Assembly (NCBI RefSeq): GCF_014695585.1
Contig: NZ_JACJON010000075.1
Coordinates: 159,761-223,760, forward strand
Direction: 5' to 3'
Origin: Microcoleus sp. FACHB-831
GTDB taxonomy: Bacteria > Cyanobacteriota > Cyanobacteriia > Cyanobacteriales > FACHB-T130
Length of the DNA: 64,000 nucleotides
Below, in pieces: positions 42,627 to 53,645 of the stretch. The translations under genes and the position numbers were made by a program. The notes beneath the pieces were generated by a model, which made no database searches, was not told where the DNA came from, and saw nothing but the letters and a program-made list of their open reading frames with translations. The stretch's first letter is position 1; every line of letters begins with the position of its first letter.

Positions 42627-45590
42627 ATGCCGAAGCTAAACACTCAAAACTCTCCAGGGAGGAGGCAAATGGGATCAGGTACTGATTACGGCCAAGAATA
42701 TCAACAGGCTGAAAAAGCCTACATACAGGGCAACTACGAACAGGCTGCTGTCTTTATTGACAAGTTGGTCGAACACTTCCCCGATGAAGCGAGTGCCCTT
42801 TTACTTCGAGGCCATATCTACTGCGGCTTAGGACAGTACGATATCGCACGGGAACAGTACGAATCGGTGCTGGGACTGAATGCCTCTCCCGATTTTATTG
42901 ATTATGCGAACAATGGCCTGGAATACGTCAATCAATGCCTCGCTTCGGTACAAGTAGCCGATGGGGGAGCAGCTTTAGAAGACCCGAATATTGATTATCA
43001 AGACAATGACGACAATTACCTCGGAGCCGGGGATGCTGTTGAGAGCTGGCAGGAATTAGAAGACCCCAACTTTCAAGTGGCGAGTGATTTTGACTATGCC
43101 AGCTTGGATGCTGAATATCCCGATTTCCAGCATGGGGAATTGGCATCATCAGATCCCTTTACAAACGGACTGGCCTCCGGGGAAGAGATAGATTATGGGT
43201 TAGGACATAACGAGGGCAGTGCAAATCCCTTTGCTTTTACTGAATCGTCCTCAGACCATGATTGGCAACAGGTTGAGGAAACCGATACGCCTGACTTATT
43301 CCCCTTAGGTTCGCAAACATATCTAGACGAAAGCATTGACGATCCAGAAGTTTTTAGTTCTGAATCTAACTTGTTTGCAGATTCTGGACACCATTCATCA
43401 GAAGAGCAGACGCTTTATGACCCTTTAGCTAACCAAAATTACCAAGAAACAATTAATTTACCTAACGTAAGTTCTCCACCTCATGCCTTTGAGGACGAAA
43501 CATTGTTAATGAGGTCAGGAGAGCTTGAAAACACGTTTACAAGCGGCTCGGACGACTTTATAAAGTCCAGAGGGGGTTCTTCTGACGACACAGAACCTTT
43601 TGCTGCGAATATTTACGGTCAGGATAATGAAACTTTGTTTGCTCCCTCTGGCCAGAATGGATTTAACCCCCCAGAACACTTCGACTTTGACGCATTTGAC
43701 TCAGCCTTTGGAGAAGAAGATTCCTTGGGGATAAACTCGGCAGCTTCTCTTGATGCTGACGAGATGAACTCGCTTGGTTCTGGGTATTCAAGTAGTTCTC
43801 GAATGGACTTCTTGGATGAATTCGATGAATTTGACGATCTTGGCTCGATCCCAGATTTTGATATGTCGGATCGGGACAATGGCTTGCCGTCGTCTGGTAG
43901 TAATGGGTCTGACTCGGGTTTCTCTAGCAGCACGGGGCCGATATCTGGGAGATTAGCCAGCCGCGATCGCAACGGCATGGAAAGTTCAGGGCGCGGCTCT
44001 CGAAGCACTCTGGGTGGCGATGAAGATATATTCAGCATTACAGGAACATCTGACCTGAATAATATCGGCGGCGCACCTGAACAAGTACCAACCTTTACGC
44101 AACAGTCGGTCGGCAACCTCGATCCGGCGGTAACGGTTGAGCAAGGCTGGCTAGCACCCTTTGAAAATACTCCTCTGCCTAAAAAACCCTTGATTACTGC
44201 GGCTGCTACGGGGGTTGTATCTGCAATATGCGTGGCAGCAATTAGCTTCTTGGCAGCAAGTACAGCTCCGAAAGAAGGCCAAGCTGTTACAATTTCCCAT
44301 CTTCGCAATACTGGGTGGGTAATGAGTCTGGCAGCAGGATTCGCCGGGTTTGGCACAAGCCTGTTTTTAGGTCAAGTTACTACTCGTCAGATAAAGCGTG
44401 CTAGTGAAGATTTGCAAAACCAGTTCGAGGCAGTCTCGCAAGGTAATCTCTCCGCCCAAGCTACCGTTTATTCTGAGGATGAATTTGGGCGTTTAGCAGC
44501 TGGCTTCAACCAGATGGCGCGGGTGATGATGACGACTATGGGCGAGGCTCAACGCAAGGCCGAAGAGCAAGAGCAGGCTAAGGAAGACCTGCAACGCCAA
44601 GTGATTCGACTCCTAGATGATGTGGAGGGTGCGGCACGGGGAGACTTAACCGTTCAGGCAGAAGTCACAGCCGACGTTTTGGGAGCCGTCGCGGATTCGT
44701 TTAACCTGACAATTCAGAACCTGCGGGAAATTGTGCAGCAGGTGAAAGAGGCGGCGCGTAAGGTAACAAAGGGTTCTGCTGAAAGCGAAATGTTTGCTCG
44801 CGGCTTGTCTTCAGATGCTTTGCGGCAGGCGGAGGAACTGGCTGTCACCCTCAACTCGGTGCAGGTGATGACCGATCTAATTGGTCGCGTTGCCGATAAT
44901 GCGCGAGAGGCCGAGAAAGTGGCTCAGTTATCCTCGACGACTGCTATTAAGGGCGGCGAGGCTGTCGAAAGAACTGTCGGCGGTATTTTGCAAATTAGAG
45001 AAACCGTTGCAGAAACAACCCGAAAAGTCAAGAGGTTAGCAGAAGCTTCCCAGGAAATTTCCAAAATTGTAGCGTTGATTGCCGGAATTGCCTCGCGCAC
45101 CAATTTACTAGCACTCAACGCTAGTATTGAGGCAGCGAGAGCAGGAGAAGCGGGTCGCGGGTTCGCGATAGTAGCGGATGAGGTTCGTCAGTTAGCCGAC
45201 AGGTCAGCGAAAGCCTTGAAGGAAATTGAGATTATCGTGCTGCAAATACAGAGCGAGACCGGAGCCGTGATGATGGCGATGGAGGAAGGAACCCAGCAGG
45301 TAATTGAAGGGACTAAACGGGCAGAACAAGCCAAGCGCTCGCTCGAAGACATCATTCAAGTGTCCAATCACATCGATGCCTTGGTGCGTTCTATTACCGC
45401 AGACACTGTAGAACAGACAGAAACCTCAAAGGCAGTAGCTGCGGTGATGCAATCTGTCGAATTGACCGCACAAGAGACATCGCAGGAAGCACAGCGGGTG
45501 TCAGGAGCGCTGCAAAGCCTGGTCGGTGTTGCACGCGACTTGTTGACATCTGTGGAGCGCTTCCGAGTAGAAGCAACGGAGGGTAAATAA
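42627..45590 (+). CDS. pilJ: Methyl-accepting chemotaxis protein with TPR N-terminus (PilJ type)
   Basis: A 987-residue receptor. Residues 15-95 are TPR-like ([40 protein letters not shown]). Residues 100-510 are an acidic, Ser-rich, low-complexity region ending in [17 protein letters not shown]. Two membrane segments lie near residues 522-546 and 565-588. Two HAMP domains follow. The signalling domain peaks at [20 protein letters not shown] (about residue 825). The sensor part is cytoplasmic, so it probably reads internal cues. It signals through CheW to the CheA protein. No CheR or CheB is in the locus. Confidence 0.93.
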   Translation: MPKLNTQNSPGRRQMGSGTDYGQEYQQAEKAYIQGNYEQAAVFIDKLVEHFPDEASALLLRGHIYCGLGQYDIAREQYESVLGLNASPDFIDYANNGLEYVNQCLASVQVADGGAALEDPNIDYQDNDDNYLGAGDAVESWQELEDPNFQVASDFDYASLDAEYPDFQHGELASSDPFTNGLASGEEIDYGLGHNEGSANPFAFTESSSDHDWQQVEETDTPDLFPLGSQTYLDESIDDPEVFSSESNLFADSGHHSSEEQTLYDPLANQNYQETINLPNVSSPPHAFEDETLLMRSGELENTFTSGSDDFIKSRGGSSDDTEPFAANIYGQDNETLFAPSGQNGFNPPEHFDFDAFDSAFGEEDSLGINSAASLDADEMNSLGSGYSSSSRMDFLDEFDEFDDLGSIPDFDMSDRDNGLPSSGSNGSDSGFSSSTGPISGRLASRDRNGMESSGRGSRSTLGGDEDIFSITGTSDLNNIGGAPEQVPTFTQQSVGNLDPAVTVEQGWLAPFENTPLPKKPLITAAATGVVSAICVAAISFLAASTAPKEGQAVTISHLRNTGWVMSLAAGFAGFGTSLFLGQVTTRQIKRASEDLQNQFEAVSQGNLSAQATVYSEDEFGRLAAGFNQMARVMMTTMGEAQRKAEEQEQAKEDLQRQVIRLLDDVEGAARGDLTVQAEVTADVLGAVADSFNLTIQNLREIVQQVKEAARKVTKGSAESEMFARGLSSDALRQAEELAVTLNSVQVMTDLIGRVADNAREAEKVAQLSSTTAIKGGEAVERTVGGILQIRETVAETTRKVKRLAEASQEISKIVALIAGIASRTNLLALNASIEAARAGEAGRGFAIVADEVRQLADRSAKALKEIEIIVLQIQSETGAVMMAMEEGTQQVIEGTKRAEQAKRSLEDIIQVSNHIDALVRSITADTVEQTETSKAVAAVMQSVELTAQETSQEAQRVSGALQSLVGVARDLLTSVERFRVEATEGK

Positions 45591-45990
45591 GGCAAAAGTA
45601 AAAGTTAAAAAGGCTAAACAACAAAAAAAAGTAATTAAACCTTAAAACGAGTATTGCTTTTATTGTTGCTGTCAGTTGATTTTGACTTTTGCCTTTTATC
45701 AATTTAGTTGTGACGCCTCTGACAGTTTTGATGTCGATTCGGCGTAGATTGGGTACATTAAAAGCAATCTATGCTAAAAAACGAGCGAGGGCGAGGATGA
45801 AAGTTGTGGAGGCTATTGGGGGAAACCAAAGCTCGCATTAGTATAGCTGGCCTCGCTCGTTGCATTAGGTTAAATAGTTACGACGCATTACAAGCGTGAG
45901 GATAGCACGCAAGAGCGATCGCTATGATGGCGACGTATCATCTGATGATTAAAGGATCTATTCGCTCAAAATTCTTTGAGGGACACTGCC
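45591..45990. other. Gap between pilJ and pilL
   Basis: About 400 bp. It has a TTTTGCCTTTT/AGGCAAAAG pair typical of this genome's terminator-like repeats just after pilJ, and an inverted repeat ACGAGCGAGG (45780) with CCTCGCTCGT (45852) around a 60-base loop. No gene is seen. Confidence 0.5.
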
Positions 45991-48900
45991 ATGCAGCCGG
46001 AACAACAACAGCGAATCATGGGCTACTTCATTGAGGAGGCTAAAGACCACCTCAATACTATTGAACAGGGTTTAGTGCATTTGCAAAGCACCCTTGAAGA
46101 TCCTGAAAGGGTGAATGAAGTATTCCGCGCCGCCCACTCAGTCAAAGGCGGCGCGGCAATGCTGGGAATAAATAGCATACAAAAAATAGCGCACCGCTTA
46201 GAAGATAGTTTTAAAATCCTCAAAGAGTCTCCGGTAAAAATTGACAAAAAGCTGGAATCGCTATTCCTGCGGACTTCTGATGCCCTGAAAGAGCTTTTGG
46301 AACGCCTCACTGCCACACCATTTGGCCTTAGTGATGAAAGTGCTAGCGGTATCATGTCGGGCGTAGAGCCAGTGTTTGATGAACTCAACAATCACATGGC
46401 TTTCCTGCTCAAGGGAGCCGATGCTGCTGCGAGTCAAGAAAGACAACCTGCAACGCATTCCTCAGCCCATTCTGGCTCAAGCAAAGATAGAAAAGGCGTG
46501 CCAGCGACGTTTCAAAGGGACGTACTTACTTCGCTTAGGGAGATGTTGCAGCTGTTTAAGCAAGCTGAACAACCAGCATCTCGGCAACAGCTTCAGCACA
46601 TATGTGGCACGCTAAAGCAACTGGGCGAAACCTCAGACTTAAGGGCTTGGGCGTACCTGCTAGATACAGCAGGTAGAGCGATCGCGTCGCCTACAAACTC
46701 CTATCGTACCCTCGCCTCGGTAGTTATTAAAGAAATCAAACAAGCCCAAGAACTGGTGGTGGCAGGCCGAATAGACGAAGTGGAAGCAACTGCTCAATTG
46801 AAAGCACTCCTGCCCTACGAGAATGCCAAGGTTGAAACCGCAGCCTATGGAAAGGGAAAAACAGCAGTTGAGATAAGCGAACAAGTTAATAATTTAAAAT
46901 ACAATTCCTCCAATTCGGCGAACGGTAAATCTACTACCCGCAGCAATACAAAATCAGTTGAGGCAGGAAGCAGCAAGGGCGCGGCAGGTTTGGAGCGCAC
47001 CCCTGTTGCCGCCAGCCAATCAATAGCTACAAACCGCAGTATCAAAGAAACATTTATCCAAGAGGAAACCGACAGCAACTATCGCGGCAATAACAGCGAA
47101 GTAGAAACAATAATTCAGCCTTCAGCCTTTAACGTTCAGCCAACAGATGCGGGTGCTAGCAACCGCAAAAAACGTATAGAACCATCTGTAGGCAGAGCAA
47201 CAGCAGACCCCAACGGGCCAGAAGTTGGTATGGCAGAACTCAACAGTTTGGCTGACCTGTTTGAAGGAGAAGCGCCCGAGTTGGATGAAACTTGGCAAGA
47301 AGAAGTAATTATTAGCCCCTCTAGCAGCGATCGCAGCGGGATAGCTTCACACCAAACCGAAGATTTAGACCGCATAAGCGATTTTTCTGACCTACTAGGT
47401 GACTTAGATGACACTTCGGCATCCGCAGCGGCTGCTGTGTCTCCCAAGGACGATCTAATGAGTTTGTTTGGTGATGACTTTCTTGAAGAGCCTAGTTCGG
47501 AAGAGTCAACACCTAACAACTTTGCAAGAGAAGCAGACATTCCTACATCCAAAGCTATGGATGTAGGAATGTCTAGAGGAGAATTAAATACCCAATATTC
47601 TATGCCCAATCTTCCGAGGGTAGCTGATGAAGATTTTGCAGGCTCGCTAGAAGCTAGCAATTTCTTTGATGACGAACTAGAAACAGGCGATGTCGGAGAT
47701 GACTTTAGCGACTTTATGGCAAGCCCCGCTATAGGCGGAGACTATGAAGGATTGAGTATGGATGAAGAATTACCACATGCTGAATACGATTTCATACTTA
47801 ATTCAGATATAGAGGCAGAATCAGAGCGGGATGCCAGTGCCGCACTAGACTTCAATTGGGCAGAAATCTCAGAGCGAGAACAGCAGGAACTGGATAACAG
47901 CTTGTTGGCTGGGTTCGCAGACACGGATGAAATTGAGAATAGCTCAGAAGAATTAATTGCGCCTTCATCCTTTAGAATTGATGATTCTGAAGATGCCACA
48001 GCTTTGGAACTTAACTTTGATGAGATAGGTACGCTTACCAATTCCCATACAATTAACCTGCCTTTAGGTATGGAAAGTGATGAGGATATGGGGGGATGGT
48101 TTAGTGAGACATACTCTGAACCAGAAACAGAAGCTTTCGAGGGCGAGTTGTTCGCTTTCGAGCCTACTGTTGTAGAGTCAGAAGAAGATAACAGCAATTG
48201 GTTGAGGAGCGAGCCAGATGCTGCACTCGACGAAGCTGGCCAAGATGCACAACCTCTGAACTTGGATTTTCTCGAAGACCAGCAAGAAGATCTGGATTTG
48301 GAAGGATTGGACAATGTATTTGAGCCACACCCAGAAGTAACAAACCATTTTGATATCGATAGCAGTACAAGCTTCGACCTGTACGAGCCTACCTTTGATG
48401 TCCTAGACGATGGGGGACTACAGACAGACGAAGAAGACACAGAGAATATGTCAGGTCTGTTTGGTATCCCAGATGGCGAAACATTGTGGGGTATAGAGGA
48501 ACCAACAGAGGCGCGATCGCCTTGGGAAGCACCAAACAATGCAGCCGATTCAGATCTAGATGGGCTATTGGGTACACAGCCAGAGTCAGAAAACTCTATT
48601 CTGGATTTAGATAATTCACATGAATGGAATCTGACACAAAACGACAATGCAGAACCGCTATTAACGCTAGAAGACGAGGAAGCAGCAGATGCAAGTACAA
48701 ATATAGATGCGTTATTCGGTAACTCATCAGAACGAGACAACGAAAGTCTTAACTTAGATGCATCCTTTGAAGATGAGTGGAACGTTACACCCTCAGCAGA
48801 AGACAACGAAAGTCTGGATTTGGATACTTCAAATGAATGGGATCTGATACAAAACTCCGATAATTCAGAATCACTCTTAACTCTAGAAGATGAGGAGGTA

Positions 48901-51900
48901 GCAGAGTCGGCAAATCAAAATATAGACGCGCTATTTGGTAATTCATTAGCGCCAGACAGCGAAAGTCTAGATATAGGTGCTTCATTTGAAGATGAGTGGA
49001 ACGTTACACCATCAGCACAAGACAACGAAAGCCTTGATTTAGGTGCTTCATTTGGAGATGAGTGGAATCTCACACAAAACGATGATGCACAATCGCTGTT
49101 AACTCTAGAAGATGAGGAAGTAGCAGAGTCGGCAAATCAAAATATAGACGCGCTATTTGGTAATTCATTAACGCCAGACAACGAAAGTCTAGATTTAGGT
49201 GCTTCATTTGAAGATGAGTGGAACGTTACACCATCAGCAGAAGATAACGAAAGCCTTGATTTAGGTGCTTCATTTGAAGATGAGTGGAATCTCGCACAAG
49301 ATGATGCAGAATCGCTGTTAACAATCGAAAGCGAGGAAATACCACAGTCGGCAGTCACAAATCTAGAGGCGCTATTCGATACAGACTCAGAGTTAGAAAA
49401 CTCAAGCCTGGACTTCGATGCCTCCTCAATGTGGGACTCGTCTTCAGAGGAGTGGAATGTTGCCCAAAACGAGTTGGACGATACAGATTCGCTATTAACA
49501 CTAGAAGACGAGGACATAGCAGAGTCGAGTGCTGGTTGGGCGGATATTAATGGTACGAATTGGTTAACAGAGGATGAACAATCCGCTGGCGCAGATGATT
49601 GGTCTTTAGAAACGGCTGAGGAAGACGATCGGAGTTTGGCTGCTGCATTCGCCCCTGACGATGGGTTTGGGGAGCTGGAAGCCTTCTTGGATGAAAGCTC
49701 TGAACCTGCGATCGCTCTAAGAGATGAATTTGACGAATTAGAGGCGTTTCTGGGAGAAGATGATTCGTCCCCTGCTTTAGCAATGGATGGAGGGGATGAA
49801 TTTGACGAATTGGAGGCGTTACTGGGTGAGAAGGCTGACGCTACTGCTGAGGAACTTAGAATTCCAGGGGATGAGTTTGATGAACTAGAAGCTTTACTGG
49901 GTGAGGACTCCCTAGAAACGGTCGGACGAAAGGGAAGAGAAAAAGAAACAGTGGGAGCCTCACGTCAAGGGCGATCGCAAGCTCAGCCAGTAGAAGATGA
50001 ATTTGGCGATCTGGAGAAACTGTTGCTCTTGGCAGACGAGAACATGGGGGGGCCGCCGACGGTGGCATCAAACAAACTGGCTCGCCCTAACGTTCGTCGT
50101 CCTGGTTGGAAAGGCGGTTATGAGCAGATGATGAAGGTTCCGGTGAAGCACCTAGATAACCTCAGCAACTTGGTGGGGGAACTGGTGGTGAACCGCAATA
50201 GCCTGGAGCAGGATCAGGAACGCTTGCGCCAATTTCTGGATAACTTGCTGCATCAAGTGCAGCAACTTAGCGATGTGGGTGCGCGAATGCAGGATCTCTA
50301 CGAGCGATCGCTCCTAGAAAGCTCCCTCCTAGCCAGCCGTCAGAGCTATCGCTCCTCCCGACCCGATGAACGAGGGCGTACCAACGCTAGCAGCAGCGGC
50401 GGAGGCCAAGCTGACACTCACGCGACGGGGATGGCCTTCGATGCTCTAGAAATGGACAAGTTCACAGGCTTCCACTTGCTCTCGCAAGAAATGATCGAGC
50501 TAATTGTCCGGGTGCGGGAATCGGCCAGTGACATTGAGTTCCTCGTCGATGAAACAGATCAAGTCGCCCGCATGCTTCGGCAGATAACGACCCAACTGCA
50601 AGAAGGTCTTACTCGCGCCCGAATGGTGCCTTTTGCTAATACCGCAGACCGCTTGCCTCGTGCAGTGCGCGAAATATCCCTCAAATGTGGTAAAGAAGCC
50701 GAACTATACATTGAAGGCCGGGAAACCTTACTCGACAAGGTACTCCAAGATCACCTTTACGATCCGATGACCCATCTGGTTAACAACGCCATTACACACG
50801 GCATAGAACCACCAGATGTGCGGCAACGAGCTGGCAAGTCGCCCATCGGTCGAATTACCATCCGCGCTTTCCACCAAGGCAACCAAACAGTTATTTCTGT
50901 ATCGGATGATGGAGCAGGAATCGATCCAGAACGGGTGAAAGCCAAGGCCATAGAAAAGGGTCTGATCGGCGCTGCTGAGGCTAAAACCATGTCTCGCTTA
51001 GACGTGTACGACCTCCTATTCCACCCCGGTTTTAGTACCAAAGATAAGGCTGACGACTTTTCGGGTCGAGGAGTCGGTATGGATGTGGTGCGTACCAGCC
51101 TCACTGAGATCAGGGGCACGATTATAACTGACTCTACTATAGGCAAAGGCACCACCTTTACTATTCGTCTGCCCCTCACCCTCAGTATTTGCAAAGCACT
51201 TTGCTGCCTGAGCAACAAAGCCCGCATTGCCTTCCCGATGGATGGTGTGGAAGATATGATGGATGTCCCCAACGATCGCATTCAAACCAATGCTGAAGGA
51301 CAAACCTGTATTCCCTGGCGCGACTCGCTACTGCCCTTCCAGCCCCTGGGGCAACTGCTGACATACAATCGTCAGATCGGCCGGGGCGGTGTCTACGGCG
51401 GACAACGGGAAGATGACATGATTTCCATCGTCGTACTGCGTAGCGCTGGTAGCTTCATCGCCATAGAGATCGATCAGGTTATAGGCGAGCAGGAAATCGT
51501 GATCAAGCAACTGGAAGGCCCAGTGCCCAAGCCTGTGGGGGTGGCTGGCGCGACGGTTCTGGGGGATGGTCGGATCATGCCAATTGCCGACGTATTGGAG
51601 CTGATTGACATCTCTCTGGGTCGGACGCGAGCTGACAGCGGTATGTGGAAGGACTCTGTTCCTGTTGTTCCAGAAGTAGCTGCTGTTAAACAAGATCCGA
51701 TGGTTCTAATAGTGGATGACTCGATCACGGTGCGCGAACTGCTCTCGTTGACTTTTAACAAGGCTGGTTATCGAGTGGAACAGGCGCGTGACGGTCAGGA
51801 AGCTTGGGATAAGCTGCGGTCGGGTCTGCCTTGCCAAATCGTCTTCTGTGATATTGAAATGCCCAGAATGGACGGTCTGGAGCTGCTGTCTCGGATTCAG

Positions 51901-52092
51901 AAAGAGGAGAGTCTCAACCATCTGCCCGTAGCAATGTTGACTTCTCGCGGCGCTGACCGACATCGGCAAATGGCGGCTCAACTGGGGGCTAGCGGTTATT
52001 TCACGAAGCCTTATCTGGAAGAAGCGCTACTCGATGCTGCCCAGCGGATGATGAGAGGGGAGGTATTGCTTACCGCTAGTACCAACGCCTAA
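45991..52092 (+). CDS. pilL: Giant CheA hybrid histidine kinase (PilL type)
   Basis: A 2033-residue kinase (family members are usually about 1000-1100). I start at the ATG that gives MQPEQQQRIMGYFIEEAKDH; a TTG five codons earlier is unlikely. Domains in order: HPt at 5-110 with the phospho-His in FRAAHSVKGGA (residue 49); a low-complexity acidic linker, about 300-1370, with repeats; a dimerisation helix region from 1378 (VPVKHLDNLSNLVGELV); an ATPase with the N-box HLVNNAITHG (1594), DDGAGID (1638) and GRGVGMDVV (1691); a CheW domain 1729-1880; and a receiver from 1902 with the Asp in VFCDIEMPRMDG. It phosphorylates the response regulators of the operon. Confidence 0.95.
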   Translation: MQPEQQQRIMGYFIEEAKDHLNTIEQGLVHLQSTLEDPERVNEVFRAAHSVKGGAAMLGINSIQKIAHRLEDSFKILKESPVKIDKKLESLFLRTSDALKELLERLTATPFGLSDESASGIMSGVEPVFDELNNHMAFLLKGADAAASQERQPATHSSAHSGSSKDRKGVPATFQRDVLTSLREMLQLFKQAEQPASRQQLQHICGTLKQLGETSDLRAWAYLLDTAGRAIASPTNSYRTLASVVIKEIKQAQELVVAGRIDEVEATAQLKALLPYENAKVETAAYGKGKTAVEISEQVNNLKYNSSNSANGKSTTRSNTKSVEAGSSKGAAGLERTPVAASQSIATNRSIKETFIQEETDSNYRGNNSEVETIIQPSAFNVQPTDAGASNRKKRIEPSVGRATADPNGPEVGMAELNSLADLFEGEAPELDETWQEEVIISPSSSDRSGIASHQTEDLDRISDFSDLLGDLDDTSASAAAAVSPKDDLMSLFGDDFLEEPSSEESTPNNFAREADIPTSKAMDVGMSRGELNTQYSMPNLPRVADEDFAGSLEASNFFDDELETGDVGDDFSDFMASPAIGGDYEGLSMDEELPHAEYDFILNSDIEAESERDASAALDFNWAEISEREQQELDNSLLAGFADTDEIENSSEELIAPSSFRIDDSEDATALELNFDEIGTLTNSHTINLPLGMESDEDMGGWFSETYSEPETEAFEGELFAFEPTVVESEEDNSNWLRSEPDAALDEAGQDAQPLNLDFLEDQQEDLDLEGLDNVFEPHPEVTNHFDIDSSTSFDLYEPTFDVLDDGGLQTDEEDTENMSGLFGIPDGETLWGIEEPTEARSPWEAPNNAADSDLDGLLGTQPESENSILDLDNSHEWNLTQNDNAEPLLTLEDEEAADASTNIDALFGNSSERDNESLNLDASFEDEWNVTPSAEDNESLDLDTSNEWDLIQNSDNSESLLTLEDEEVAESANQNIDALFGNSLAPDSESLDIGASFEDEWNVTPSAQDNESLDLGASFGDEWNLTQNDDAQSLLTLEDEEVAESANQNIDALFGNSLTPDNESLDLGASFEDEWNVTPSAEDNESLDLGASFEDEWNLAQDDAESLLTIESEEIPQSAVTNLEALFDTDSELENSSLDFDASSMWDSSSEEWNVAQNELDDTDSLLTLEDEDIAESSAGWADINGTNWLTEDEQSAGADDWSLETAEEDDRSLAAAFAPDDGFGELEAFLDESSEPAIALRDEFDELEAFLGEDDSSPALAMDGGDEFDELEALLGEKADATAEELRIPGDEFDELEALLGEDSLETVGRKGREKETVGASRQGRSQAQPVEDEFGDLEKLLLLADENMGGPPTVASNKLARPNVRRPGWKGGYEQMMKVPVKHLDNLSNLVGELVVNRNSLEQDQERLRQFLDNLLHQVQQLSDVGARMQDLYERSLLESSLLASRQSYRSSRPDERGRTNASSSGGGQADTHATGMAFDALEMDKFTGFHLLSQEMIELIVRVRESASDIEFLVDETDQVARMLRQITTQLQEGLTRARMVPFANTADRLPRAVREISLKCGKEAELYIEGRETLLDKVLQDHLYDPMTHLVNNAITHGIEPPDVRQRAGKSPIGRITIRAFHQGNQTVISVSDDGAGIDPERVKAKAIEKGLIGAAEAKTMSRLDVYDLLFHPGFSTKDKADDFSGRGVGMDVVRTSLTEIRGTIITDSTIGKGTTFTIRLPLTLSICKALCCLSNKARIAFPMDGVEDMMDVPNDRIQTNAEGQTCIPWRDSLLPFQPLGQLLTYNRQIGRGGVYGGQREDDMISIVVLRSAGSFIAIEIDQVIGEQEIVIKQLEGPVPKPVGVAGATVLGDGRIMPIADVLELIDISLGRTRADSGMWKDSVPVVPEVAAVKQDPMVLIVDDSITVRELLSLTFNKAGYRVEQARDGQEAWDKLRSGLPCQIVFCDIEMPRMDGLELLSRIQKEESLNHLPVAMLTSRGADRHRQMAAQLGASGYFTKPYLEEALLDAAQRMMRGEVLLTASTNA
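48600..50050 (+). repeat. pilL: In-frame tandem repeats of the PilL acidic linker
   Basis: About five units of about 74 codons, each containing LLTLEDEE, NIDALFGNS and DNESLDLGASFEDEWN variants, start near 48656, 48877, 49099, 49316 and 49494. The middle units are nearly identical. They are followed by four DEFDELEALLGE-type repeats to about 50040. The encoded region is acidic and probably disordered, with regularly spaced hydrophobic motifs. Confidence 0.85.
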
Positions 52093-52101
52093 TTAACTGC
52101 T

Positions 52102-52130
52102 AAGTAGGGTGGGCAGCGCCCACCTTACTT
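52102..52130. terminator. GGTGGGC palindrome, copy 2
   Basis: A 13-bp stem (AAGTAGGGTGGGC with GCCCACCTTACTT, one G-U) around a 3-base loop, 10 bp after the pilL stop. Confidence 0.7.
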
Positions 52131-52143
52131 AAATTTCTATGAG

Positions 52144-52175
52144 AAAGAAGAGGCGCGATCGCCTCTTTTTTCTTT
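52144..52175 (+). terminator. Terminator with HIP1 core after pilL
   Basis: AAGAGGCG-CGAT-CGCCTCTT followed by TTTTCTTT. The whole palindrome is built around a HIP1 word. It is the second hairpin after pilL, ahead of the shortened kinase copy. Confidence 0.8.
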
Positions 52176-52266
52176 AATTCCCTTCTTCCTAATAAGGGAA
52201 TTTGTGCTGCTGGCAATTTGCGGTTATCAAAGGATAAACTTGACAAAATATACCGCGATCGCTACT

Positions 52267-53526
52267 ATGTCGCATCCTCAGCCGCCAGAAGCACCCAGCA
52301 GCCAATTTGACCCCGAACTCCTCGAACTAGAAGCCCTCTTCAACGCAGCAGCAGTGGCAAATGACGCTGTTGAAGATGAATTTACACAAATATTGACAGA
52401 ATTTGAAAAACAGCTAGAGCCGCGAAGCGTTACGGAAAAACCAGCTAGAGTCGCCAACGCTGTTGAGGATGAATTTGGCGACTTGGAAAAACTGCTAGAG
52501 GAAGCAGACAAGCCGATAGCATCGGTAAATCGTGCATGCAGTTATCGACAACCAGTTGAACCGACACCGACAATGCGAGTGCCAATTAAGCCTCTCGACA
52601 ACATAGGCAAATTGGTTGGAGAATTGGCGAACGAGGGCAACACCTTGAAACAGGATGGTCAACTACTGAAGCAATTCCTGGATAACTTGCTCGATCGCGT
52701 GCAGCAACTAAGTTATGTGACGGCGCAGGTGCAGGAACTGTCTGAGCGATCGCTACCAACTCCTCCCGAAAAAATTAACACCCCCATACCTTCCCTGTAC
52801 CAGACGATGACCCAGCTTATGGCACAGGTGCAGGAGGCGGCGCTTGATATCAAGAACATCGCCGATAAAACCGATGCAAGGACTGAAAGCCTGCACAAAG
52901 TCGCCAACGGTCTGCAAGATAGTCTGAAGCAAGCGCGAATGGTGTCATTTTCCAAGACAAGCGATCGCCTGCAACGTGCCGTGCGCGAAATTTCCCTTCG
53001 GCATGGCAAGCAAGTGGAACTGCACGTTGCAGGCAAAGAAACGTTAATTGATAAATTGATTCTGGAACACCTCTACGACCCGCTAACCGCAATACTCGAC
53101 AAAACTATTCACGCAATTGAAAAACCACAGGAGCGCATAGCGGCTGGAAAGTCGGTTGCAGGTCGGATCGATATACAAGCTTTTCATCAAGGCAACCAAG
53201 TTGTAATCTCCATCTCCGATGACGGACGCGGAATCGATCCACAACGTATAAAAGCCAGCGCTATCAGAGACGGACTGGTTAGCCCAGATGAGGCAAAAGT
53301 TATGTCCCCTAGCGATGCCTTTGAGTTTCTATTCTTCCCGGGTTTTAGTATAAAATCCCGTCTAAAGATGGATGAATTTTTTGGTACGTGTCGTACTTTA
53401 GAAGGGAGCTATATTCGCACTGCTTTGAGTGAAATTGGCGGTGTAATTAGCGTTAATTCTGCCGTTGGCAAAGGAACCACTACTACAATTCGCCTACCTT
53501 TAAACCCCTGGTGTGATGGGAATTAG
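52267..53526 (+). CDS. Shortened CheA-like protein with degenerate ATP-binding boxes
   Basis: A 419-residue relative of the central part of PilL; the GTG at 52204 would extend it by 21 residues, but the ATG MSHPQPPEAP is more natural. It has the acidic VEDEFGDLEKLLEEA motif, the dimerisation part (VPIKPLDNIGKLVGELAN) and an ATPase fold through GKGTTTTIRLPLNPW. It lacks the HPt, CheW and receiver domains. The N-box HLVNNAITHG has become AILDKTIHAI, and GRGVGMDVV is replaced by an insertion-rich segment; DDGRGID is kept. Likely a catalytically dead duplicate, perhaps a regulator of PilL dimers. Confidence 0.85.
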   Translation: MSHPQPPEAPSSQFDPELLELEALFNAAAVANDAVEDEFTQILTEFEKQLEPRSVTEKPARVANAVEDEFGDLEKLLEEADKPIASVNRACSYRQPVEPTPTMRVPIKPLDNIGKLVGELANEGNTLKQDGQLLKQFLDNLLDRVQQLSYVTAQVQELSERSLPTPPEKINTPIPSLYQTMTQLMAQVQEAALDIKNIADKTDARTESLHKVANGLQDSLKQARMVSFSKTSDRLQRAVREISLRHGKQVELHVAGKETLIDKLILEHLYDPLTAILDKTIHAIEKPQERIAAGKSVAGRIDIQAFHQGNQVVISISDDGRGIDPQRIKASAIRDGLVSPDEAKVMSPSDAFEFLFFPGFSIKSRLKMDEFFGTCRTLEGSYIRTALSEIGGVISVNSAVGKGTTTTIRLPLNPWCDGN

Positions 53527-53645
53527 TTAATTTAAAAAACACCCTTAACGAGCAAGCGTATTTTTAGGATAATACCACAGGCGATCGCGGCCTTTCCAAC
53601 CAAATCTGGAGCTAAACTAGACAATGTTGCCTACAATATTGCACC

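Noticed and set aside
46023..50071. Several long minus-strand frames opposite pilL
   Set aside because: They are Ser-rich shadows created by the acidic repeat region of pilL.
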